Below are positions 8,110 through 14,201 of a stretch of DNA of 23,531 nucleotides, in pieces. Position numbers and translations under genes: made by a program. How positions within the stretch are numbered: the first letter of the stretch is position 1; every line of letters begins with the position of its first letter. The stretch spans positions 1 through 23,531 of IMG/VR virus record IMGVR_UViG_3300025086_000249; one strand, written 5' to 3'. Source of the DNA: a virus. The notes under the pieces were generated by a model. It did no database searches. It had not been told where the DNA came from and was given only the letters and a program-made list of their open reading frames with translations.

Positions 8110-8144
8110 GTGGATATGTAGTGTTAATTCAACGCCATATCTAT
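8110..8144 (+). promoter_or_regulatory. Long hairpin abutting the capsid ribosome binding site
   Basis: GTGGATATG (8110-8118) pairs with CATATCTAT (8136-8144), and after a two-base TA bulge GTGTT (8121-8125) pairs with AACGC (8131-8135), leaving loop AATTC. That makes 14 base pairs (three G-U) ending one base before AAGGAG (8145-8150). A stable stem immediately 5' of the Shine-Dalgarno sequence leaves the site free but shields the mRNA end, as in leaders of strongly expressed genes. Confidence 0.55.
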
Positions 8145-8159
8145 AAGGAGATTTTAACT

Positions 8160-9227
8160 ATGGCTATTTCATCAGCAAGTGGGGGCTTTTCCAATAACTT
8201 TAGCCCCATTATGTACTCCAAACAGGCGCAGATCGCATTGCGAAAATCGTCTGTTGTAAGCGCAGTTACCAACAACACATACTTTGGTGACATCGCAAAT
8301 CAAGGGGATGTTGTACGCATCCAAAAAGAACCAGACGTAACTGTTAATGCCCTACAGCGTCACACAAATCTAACTGTACAGAAGTTAGCAGACACTGACT
8401 TTTCATTAACCATTGACAAAGCTAACTACTTTGCTTTCAAAATGGATGACATTGAAGAGCAGTTCTCTCACGTTGATTTCGTAAGCCTAGCTGCAGACAA
8501 AGCAGCATACGAAATGGCTGACGCTATTGATGCTGACGTTCTATCTTACATGTCAGGTTACTCAGCAGCAGGTGCGTTAATTGTTTCAACTTCAGGTGAC
8601 GCACAGCACCCAACAGCAGGTAACATTAACGGTGAGTTTTTGAAAGCTAACCAATTAGATGCTACTGACATGGGCGCACTAGGTTCAGCAGACGCTGCAT
8701 CAACAGCATATGCTACTGGTGACTCAATTCCACTAGCAACACGTTTGCCCGGTGCAACTGCGTTATCATCAGCTACTATATCTCCATTGACAGTCATCGC
8801 ACGTATGGCACGTACAATGGATACAGCTAATGTTGATTCACGTGGACGTTACATTATTGTTGATCCAGTATTCATGGAACTGCTAAAAGATGAAGATTCA
8901 CGTCTTCTCAATGCAGACTTCGGTGGATCAGGTCTACAAAATGGATTGGTTGCAGGAAACATACATGGTTTCAAAATGTACGTTTCAAACAACTTACCTT
9001 CAAAAGGTAACGGTCCAACACATGCTGGCGCACTAGCGCAAGACGCACACTACGGTGTGATTTTAGCTGGTCAGGAAGAAGCTGTGGCCTCTGCAGAACA
9101 AATCAACAAAGTTGAAAACTACAGAGATCCAGACTCATTTGCAGACATTGTACGTGGTATGCACCTTTACGGACGTAAGATTCTACGCCCAGAAGCATTG
9201 GTGTCAGCTATCTACAACGTTGCTTAA
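8160..9227 (+). CDS. Major capsid protein (HK97-fold type)
   Basis: The start is ATG 8160, nine bases after AAGGAG (8145-8150). An in-frame GTG at 8121 would add 13 residues encoded by the hairpin and has no RBS. The 355-aa product begins MAISSASGGFSNNFSP and has the layout of marine podovirus coat proteins: an N-arm, the GDVVRIQKEPDV and DFSLTIDKANYFAFKMDDIE strands and E-loop-like region (near 52-105), a helical ADKAAYEMADAIDADVL spine (about 112-128), a Ser/Thr/Ala-rich inserted region (about 130-200), RGRYIIVDPVFMELL (about 225-240) and a C-terminal LYGRKILRPEALV. Codon choice is distinct from its neighbours (CGT/CGC for Arg, ATT/ATC for Ile), as expected for the most abundant virion protein. 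The fold assignment is by resemblance. Confidence 0.88.
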   Translation: MAISSASGGFSNNFSPIMYSKQAQIALRKSSVVSAVTNNTYFGDIANQGDVVRIQKEPDVTVNALQRHTNLTVQKLADTDFSLTIDKANYFAFKMDDIEEQFSHVDFVSLAADKAAYEMADAIDADVLSYMSGYSAAGALIVSTSGDAQHPTAGNINGEFLKANQLDATDMGALGSADAASTAYATGDSIPLATRLPGATALSSATISPLTVIARMARTMDTANVDSRGRYIIVDPVFMELLKDEDSRLLNADFGGSGLQNGLVAGNIHGFKMYVSNNLPSKGNGPTHAGALAQDAHYGVILAGQEEAVASAEQINKVENYRDPDSFADIVRGMHLYGRKILRPEALVSAIYNVA

Positions 9228-9240
9228 TCAAGTTAAACTT

Positions 9241-9265
9241 AGGGGCTGGCTTAATGCTGGCCTCT
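9241..9265 (+). terminator. Hairpin after the capsid gene
   Basis: AGGGGCTGGC (9241-9250) pairs with GCTGGCCTCT (9256-9265) as a ten-base-pair RNA stem with three G-U pairs and loop TTAAT. It lies 14 bases after the capsid stop codon (TAA 9225-9227). It is followed by TCGTACATTTAAA, not a clean T-run, so it is either a leaky terminator or a 3' protector that raises capsid mRNA relative to downstream tail genes. Confidence 0.45.
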
Positions 9266-9295
9266 TCGTACATTTAAATCTTTGAGGATATTTAC

Positions 9296-9733
9296 ATGGC
9301 TATAACAACAGCAATGTGTACAAGTTTTAAGTCTGAGCTTCTTGGTGGTACTCACGATCTGGACACGCATACGATAAAACTTGCATTAATTAAAGCATCT
9401 ATGTCTGGTACATATGGTGCAGCAACAACAAACTATTCAGATGTCACAGGTAACTCTGACGAAGCAAGTGGTACAAACTATACTGCAGGTGGGCAAAACT
9501 TAGATAGTGCTGCTATTACAGTAGACGGCACAACCGCAATAGTAGACTTTGCAGATGAAGTATTTGCTAACGTAACAACTTCAGCAGCAGGTTGTATTCT
9601 ATATAACTCTTCAGCCTCTAACAAAGCTATTTGTGTTATTGACTTTGGTGGTACAGTTAGTGCTACAGCAGGTGATTTAACTATTGAGTTTCCAGCAGCA
9701 GCAGCGAGTACAGCCGTAATACGTATCGCCTAA
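9296..9733 (+). CDS. Conserved small virion protein (HDLDT-type), possible decoration protein
   Basis: A 145-aa, Ala/Thr/Ser-rich, probably all-beta protein. Its start LLGGTHDLDTHTIKLALIKA, the central YTAGGQNLDSAAITVDGTTA and IVDFADEVFANVT, and the closing EFPAAAASTAVIRI match a small protein seen after the capsid gene in many tailed phages. Its biochemical role is not established to my knowledge. A capsid decoration or head-vertex protein fits the position, but a tail role is possible. GAGG at 9284-9287 precedes ATG 9296 by eight bases. The gene sits behind the capsid hairpin and ten bases before the next gene. Confidence 0.75.
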   Translation: MAITTAMCTSFKSELLGGTHDLDTHTIKLALIKASMSGTYGAATTNYSDVTGNSDEASGTNYTAGGQNLDSAAITVDGTTAIVDFADEVFANVTTSAAGCILYNSSASNKAICVIDFGGTVSATAGDLTIEFPAAAASTAVIRIA

Positions 9734-9743
9734 GAGGTAACCT

Positions 9744-10475
9744 ATGGCTATTGTAGCAGGTTCAGCACTATATGGAACAGGTGTATATGGAGGTTCTTCA
9801 TTTGGACTTCAAGATGTTTCATTTACTCTAACAGGAGTAGCTGGAACAAGTGCATTAGGAACAGTAGAACCTAAGACAAGTGAAGCTCTATTAAGTGTTT
9901 CTGCAAGTGGCGCTGTTGCCTCGGTACAAGTTAATATAGCACCAAACATTACTGGCGTTGTAGGTACATTTACACTAAATGGATCAGGACTTTCAGTAAG
10001 AAGTGTAAATCGTGTTCCTGTAACAGGGATCGCACTAACAGGTTCTATAGAAGCAGTATCTGCTGGTGGCTTTGAGATTGATATATCTGAAAGCCTAGGT
10101 AGTGTATCTGCTACTGGTGCAATAGGAACAGTAGAAGCTAAAACAAGTGAAGCTTTAGTAAGTGTTTCAGCCACAGGCGCAATAGGTACTATTGTACCAC
10201 ACGCAGATTCATCTTTAACACTAACAGGTGTATCTGCTACTGGCGAAGTAAATGAATTAGTAGAGAATCCTACAGAAGCACTTAGTAGCGTTTTTGCTAC
10301 ATGTACTATAAATCCTGCAGGAGTATCTCTTAGCACAAGTGCAGGTTTGACTTCAGTTGCCATGACAGGTATAACAGCCGAACCAAACATAACAGCAGTA
10401 CAGTTCGACTACAAAGCAGTTGCACATCTTTACAGTCGCAGAAGAGCAGCAATCATACCACCTAGAGCAGCATAA
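9744..10475 (+). CDS. Beta-repeat tail/virion protein (243 aa)
   Basis: After a short YGTGVYGGSSFG-type start the protein is a series of about seven degenerate units of 25-45 residues. The best are VSATGAIGTVEAKTSEAL and VSATGAIGTIVPHADSSL, each a short hydrophobic strand followed by a Gly turn. It ends in FDYKAVAHLYSRRRAAIIPP, a basic, aromatic tail distinct from the repeats. The pattern suggests a beta-rich, elongated virion component near the head-tail junction or fibre base, but no family function is known to me. GAGG (9734-9737) precedes ATG 9744 by six bases. Its stop overlaps the next start by one base (TAATG). Confidence 0.7.
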   Translation: MAIVAGSALYGTGVYGGSSFGLQDVSFTLTGVAGTSALGTVEPKTSEALLSVSASGAVASVQVNIAPNITGVVGTFTLNGSGLSVRSVNRVPVTGIALTGSIEAVSAGGFEIDISESLGSVSATGAIGTVEAKTSEALVSVSATGAIGTIVPHADSSLTLTGVSATGEVNELVENPTEALSSVFATCTINPAGVSLSTSAGLTSVAMTGITAEPNITAVQFDYKAVAHLYSRRRAAIIPPRAA

Positions 10476-10717
10476 TGCCTACTAAAGTAATAACTGGTGT
10501 AACATCCACAGGTTCTATTGGTACACTATCTGCCAATGCAGATGAAAGTTTATTAAGTGTTTTTGCTACAACTGGTTTAACTGCAGTAGCAGTAAGTATA
10601 GTAAACGGTCCTGTATCTGGTGCAAGAAAAGCATTAGTACCAGCAGAACTTAGAATAGTGTATATGAACCGTAAACCTACATCAAGAGATCGTGTTGTTT
10701 ACGCAAATGAGGATTAA
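10475..10717 (+). CDS. Short beta-repeat paralogue of the preceding gene (80 aa)
   Basis: It starts in a TAATG overlap with the upstream gene and has no strong Shine-Dalgarno sequence, so it is probably translated by re-initiation. Residues 1-45 (VTSTGSIGTLSANADESLLS and SVFATTGLTAVAVSI) copy one or two repeat units of the upstream protein. Residues 50-80 form a basic tail with YMNRKPTSRDRVVYANED. The two proteins look like products of one repeat family, each with its own C-terminal tail. Function unknown; likely virion-associated together with its neighbour. Confidence 0.65.
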   Translation: MPTKVITGVTSTGSIGTLSANADESLLSVFATTGLTAVAVSIVNGPVSGARKALVPAELRIVYMNRKPTSRDRVVYANED

Positions 10718-10720
10718 TAA

Positions 10721-11068
10721 ATGAGTTTTCGTTGGCCTAGTAAAGACCCAGATGAAACATTAGATTATAGTGTAGATTGGTCAAGGTTTCTTGATACTGC
10801 AACAATAAACAGTGTTAAGTGGTTTGTTAAATCTACTTTATTTAATACAAAAACAGAAATAGCAGCAGGTCAAACTTTAACAGCAGCTTCCAGTAATGCT
10901 ACTACTGATAACCTACAAAATGTTGCACAGACAAATACTACTACTGTTGCAACTATAAATATAGGTGGCGGTCAAAATAATGTAGAGTATACTTTCTTTT
11001 GTCAGATGACAGACACTACAGGTAGCACTGCTGAAAGAAGTATTAGATTACGATTGAAGGAACGTTAA
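10721..11068 (+). CDS. Fibre-tail adaptor-like protein (115 aa)
   Basis: The start MSFRWPSKDPDETLDYSVDW is a recognisable opening of small phage proteins annotated as fibre-tail adaptors. The rest is a Thr/Asn-rich, Ig-like beta sandwich candidate with strands such as INSVKWFVKS and NVEYTFFCQMTDTTG and the closing SIRLRLKER. It would sit between the tail tube and fibres or at the head-tail joint; the precise place is inferred. GAGGA at 10709-10713, inside the upstream gene's last codons, precedes ATG 10721 by seven bases. It ends one base before the next ATG. Confidence 0.65.
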   Translation: MSFRWPSKDPDETLDYSVDWSRFLDTATINSVKWFVKSTLFNTKTEIAAGQTLTAASSNATTDNLQNVAQTNTTTVATINIGGGQNNVEYTFFCQMTDTTGSTAERSIRLRLKER

Positions 11069-11069
11069 T

Positions 11070-11798
11070 ATGTCTTATGATTTTATTGGTCTGGTAAATG
11101 ACGTAAATCGTAGACTTAATGAAGTAGAGCTTACAGGCGGTACAGGAACTAATGCAAACTTTCTTACTGCAAAAGGTGAGTATTCCATGATTAAAGATGC
11201 TGTAAACGCATCTGTACGATACATAAATCAGCATGAGTTTGAGTGGCCTTTCAACCATATTGAAGAGACAGAAACATTAACAGCAGGTATCATTAGATAT
11301 GCTTATCCTGCAGATGCAAAGACTATAAACTTTAACACATTTAGAATAAAACAAAACGACACACTTGGTAATTCAACAGTAAAACTAAAAGAACTTGATT
11401 ATAACGAATACCTAGACAAGTATGTTGACTTAGAGTATGCTACATCAACAAATGTAAGAGGTTTGCCTAGTCGAGTATTCAGAGCGCCAAGTCAAGAGTT
11501 TGGTTTAATTAATCCACCAGATCAAAACTATGAAGTAGTTTATGAGTATTATAGATTACCTGTTGACCTAATAAATGATACGGATGTACCTAGTGTGCCA
11601 GAACAGTTTAGATATGTAATTGTGAATGGCGCTATGTATTTTGCTTATATGTTTAGAGGTGAGTCTCAAGAGTCTAATATGATGCAGAATAGATTTGAGC
11701 AAGAGATAAAACAAATGAGAAGTTTGTACATAAATCGTTATGATTATGTAAGATCCACTGTTAGGAATATTCAAACAACTTCTGTGAGAGCGCTTTAA
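11070..11798 (+). CDS. Tail adaptor protein, T7 gp11-like (tail tubular protein A)
   Basis: A 242-aa protein whose order (just before the nozzle gene) and segments fit the podovirus adaptor that binds the portal and carries the nozzle. FIGLVNDVNRRLNEVEL opens the first helix, IKDAVNASVRYINQHEFEWPF the second. A beta region follows with GLPSRVFRAPSQEFGLINPP and YEVVYEYYRLPVDL. The last third is helical (FRYVIVNGAMYFAYMFRGES, then FEQEIKQMRSLYINRYDY). Such proteins form a 12-fold ring under the portal. AAGGA (11058-11062) precedes ATG 11070 by seven bases. It is separated from the nozzle gene by three bases. Confidence 0.75.
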   Translation: MSYDFIGLVNDVNRRLNEVELTGGTGTNANFLTAKGEYSMIKDAVNASVRYINQHEFEWPFNHIEETETLTAGIIRYAYPADAKTINFNTFRIKQNDTLGNSTVKLKELDYNEYLDKYVDLEYATSTNVRGLPSRVFRAPSQEFGLINPPDQNYEVVYEYYRLPVDLINDTDVPSVPEQFRYVIVNGAMYFAYMFRGESQESNMMQNRFEQEIKQMRSLYINRYDYVRSTVRNIQTTSVRAL

Positions 11799-11801
11799 TA
11801 T

Positions 11802-14195
11802 ATGCCAACAACTCGTGAAACATACCCTATAGAGTTTCGTGGTGGTCTTCTTAGTAATATGAGTCCTTTGCAACAAGGTATTAACATGCCTGGTTCTGCA
11901 AGAGTTCTAAAAAACTTTGAACCATCAATAGAAGGTGGTTATCGTAGAATAGAGGGATACTCTAAATACGATAGCAATATCATACCTCCATATGGCGCTC
12001 CTGTTGTTACAGGCGCAGGTCAAAGTGGTACAACTTTAAATATAGCTAATATACGTAAAGCTCCAGCAGCAGGAGATACATTAAAAATAATACATGCTAC
12101 AGCCGCTGTGAATGGTGCTATTAGTAATACTACTGCACTTGTACTAGACACAAACGTTGGAACTCTTGCTGTAGGTATGGAAGTTACAGGTAGTGGTATT
12201 TCTGGAACAGTAACCATAGCCTCAGTTATAGATCAGAATAACATTGTACTGTCTTCTGCACAAACACTAACAGATGATGTTGACTTAACATTCTTTAAAG
12301 TTTATACTATTGCAACTGGTGGTGTTAGTTTTAATAGTACAAACAAAGCTGCTACTCTAACTTTAACTTCTAGTCTTCTTACCTCTCCTTTAAATGGAGA
12401 TGCAGTAGACTTTGTAAGTAGCACAAACAAACATCTAACATTAGGTGTAGGTGTATTTGTAGACCAAGTAATAGTTGCAAAAAATCAAAGTCTTTTTAAA
12501 ACATCAGGAAATGGTTATACATTAATAAACGTACCTTCTTACGGAACAAATGTACTGGTAAATGGTGCATCACAAACAGGTACAAGCCTTGCAATAGATG
12601 GTCTTACAAGTACTCCTCAACTAGGTGATGTTTTTAAGATAGCTGCTGCAGGTCCAACAGCAGTAGTAAATGGAGCCACATCTAGTACAACTGCACTTGT
12701 TGTAAATGGTAACGTTGGAACTATCGTGGCTGGTATGACTGTATCTGGTGATGGTATAGCAGATGGAGTTACTGTAGCTAGTCTATCGGACCAAAATAAT
12801 CTAGTACTATCATCAGCACAATCGGTAGCAAACGCTGTAGACTTAACATTTAGTATTACTACAGATAAAATATACACTATAACTTCTGCTCCTTCAGTTT
12901 CTTCAGGTGGCTCAACCCTTACAATAGCACCTGCATTAGCTAGTTCTCCTGCAGATAATGCTGCAATAACTTTTTTAAGTACGTCAAGAGAAAGTGCTAG
13001 TAAAACTAGGTTTTCTAGATATAACTATAGTGGTACTGAAAAAATAGCTATAGTAGATGGAGTTAATACTCCTGCTTTATATGATAGAACAACTTTTACA
13101 GATCTTAATGATGCTCCGAATGATGTAGTAGGAGCAAAGTTTGTTGTTAGTTTTAAGAACCAGTTACTATTTGCTAAAGGTTCTAACATAGCTTTTACTG
13201 CACCTTACACAGACAATGACTTTACAGTAGCAAACGGTGCAGGTACAATAAATGTAGGCAATGAAGTTACAGGTCTTATTGTATTTAGAGAACAGCTTAT
13301 AATATTTACTGAATCTAGTATCCAAAGATTAGTAGGTAACACTGTATCTGACTTTCAGTTACAACCAATTACAACTGACATAGGTTGTATAGATGAAGAT
13401 ACTATGCAGGAGATTGGTGGAGATGTAATGTTTCTTGCTCCTGATGGTTTGAGGCTTTTAAGTGCCACAGAAAGATTAGGTGATTTTGGTTTATCTGTTG
13501 TCTCTAAACCTATACAACAAGAGGCTACATCCTTTATTGCAGCACACACTTCTTTTACAAGTGTAGTTATTCGTAAAAAATCACAATATAGAATATTAGG
13601 ATATAAAAACAACTTAACGAATCGAAGCTCAAAAGGTATACTGGGTACGCAGTTCTCAGGACAGGGTGGAGAAGGTATGTCTTGGGCAGAGGTCCAAGGA
13701 ATAAACGCACACGTAGCAGACAGTAGGTTTTATTTAGGAAAAGAAACTATCGTTTTTTCTAATGATGATGGATACTTATACTCTATGGAAAACGGAAGTA
13801 GCTTTGATGGTGGTAATGTAGAGACTTCTTTTGCTACACCTTATTTGCCAATAAGTGATCCTAGAGTACGTAAGACATTTTACAAGATGCTCTTATACAC
13901 AGATCCACGAGGTAGTGTGTCTTTTGACATATCTTTAAAGCTTGACTTTGACCAAAAGAATAGTGTACAACCTACTAAGATAGATTTTAGTAACCAAACA
14001 GGTCAAGTAGCATTTTTTGGATCATCTACTTTTGGATCGTCAGCAGTATATAGTAGTAAGCTACTAACATTATTTGAATCACAAATGATAGGAACAGGGT
14101 ATGTTGTATCTTTACAATTCACTTCTGATAGTACAGACCCACCATTTTCACTAGATGCTATAACATTAGAATACGGAACAAACACAAGAAGGTAA
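11802..14195 (+). CDS. Tail nozzle protein, T7 gp12-like (tail tubular protein B), with duplicated insertion
   Basis: A 797-aa protein opening with FRGGLLSNMSPLQQGINMPG and LKNFEPSIEGGYRRIEGYSK, the standard start of podovirus nozzle or tail-stabilisation proteins. Residues about 68-205 and 252-395 are two copies of a beta module (V-T/N-GA-x-Q-x-GT). Each is interrupted by a related 63-residue insert (102-164 and 288-350). The remainder (about 400-797) has the propeller-like segments RFSRYNYSGTEKIAIVDGVN, FVVSFKNQLLFAKGSN, TGLIVFREQLIIFTESSIQR and GGDVMFLAPDGLRLLSATER. Six copies normally form the tail nozzle that closes the DNA channel and holds fibres. The start is ATG 11802 with only a weak RBS (GAGAG about 11786-11790). 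The stop lies six bases before the fibre gene. Confidence 0.78.
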   Translation: MPTTRETYPIEFRGGLLSNMSPLQQGINMPGSARVLKNFEPSIEGGYRRIEGYSKYDSNIIPPYGAPVVTGAGQSGTTLNIANIRKAPAAGDTLKIIHATAAVNGAISNTTALVLDTNVGTLAVGMEVTGSGISGTVTIASVIDQNNIVLSSAQTLTDDVDLTFFKVYTIATGGVSFNSTNKAATLTLTSSLLTSPLNGDAVDFVSSTNKHLTLGVGVFVDQVIVAKNQSLFKTSGNGYTLINVPSYGTNVLVNGASQTGTSLAIDGLTSTPQLGDVFKIAAAGPTAVVNGATSSTTALVVNGNVGTIVAGMTVSGDGIADGVTVASLSDQNNLVLSSAQSVANAVDLTFSITTDKIYTITSAPSVSSGGSTLTIAPALASSPADNAAITFLSTSRESASKTRFSRYNYSGTEKIAIVDGVNTPALYDRTTFTDLNDAPNDVVGAKFVVSFKNQLLFAKGSNIAFTAPYTDNDFTVANGAGTINVGNEVTGLIVFREQLIIFTESSIQRLVGNTVSDFQLQPITTDIGCIDEDTMQEIGGDVMFLAPDGLRLLSATERLGDFGLSVVSKPIQQEATSFIAAHTSFTSVVIRKKSQYRILGYKNNLTNRSSKGILGTQFSGQGGEGMSWAEVQGINAHVADSRFYLGKETIVFSNDDGYLYSMENGSSFDGGNVETSFATPYLPISDPRVRKTFYKMLLYTDPRGSVSFDISLKLDFDQKNSVQPTKIDFSNQTGQVAFFGSSTFGSSAVYSSKLLTLFESQMIGTGYVVSLQFTSDSTDPPFSLDAITLEYGTNTRR
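12105..12851 (+). repeat. Duplicated 63-codon insert inside the nozzle gene
   Basis: Codons 102-164 (bases 12105-12293) and 288-350 (12663-12851) align without gaps. By hand count 39 of 63 residues are identical, including the shared VNGA start, NVGT, DQNN and the end VDLTF. The copies are 558 bases apart and each sits at the same point of a larger duplicated beta module. Confidence 0.8.
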
Positions 14196-14201
14196 ACGGA
14201 C

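Larger units (their letters stand above)
7966..8159 (+). other. Intergenic leader before the capsid gene (194 bases)
   Basis: The longest non-coding stretch of the window. From left to right it holds a TTGACA box (7966-7971) touching the scaffold stop codon, a hairpin at 7997-8026 followed by TTTAAT, a stretch with GGCC twice (about 8070 and 8097), a bulged hairpin at 8110-8144, and the capsid Shine-Dalgarno AAGGAG (8145-8150). I see no tRNA or supported small gene. The arrangement looks like a dedicated leader that sets the level of capsid mRNA or its translation. Confidence 0.6.

Noticed and set aside
8078-8146. 22-codon frame before the capsid gene, possible leader peptide ending at the capsid RBS
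   Set aside because: No Shine-Dalgarno sequence before its ATG and it reads through the hairpin; nothing but position supports it.
8121-8159. Upstream GTG start for the capsid gene
   Set aside because: The extra 13 residues are encoded by the leader hairpin and loop, and AAGGAG is spaced for ATG 8160.
7966-8159. tRNA or other structured RNA gene in the capsid leader
   Set aside because: No cloverleaf arms or TTC-loop pattern can be drawn; only simple hairpins are present.
9809-10390. 193-codon antisense frame
   Set aside because: A shadow of low-stop Ala/Ser/Thr/Val repeat codons in the + strand gene; no RBS or family features.
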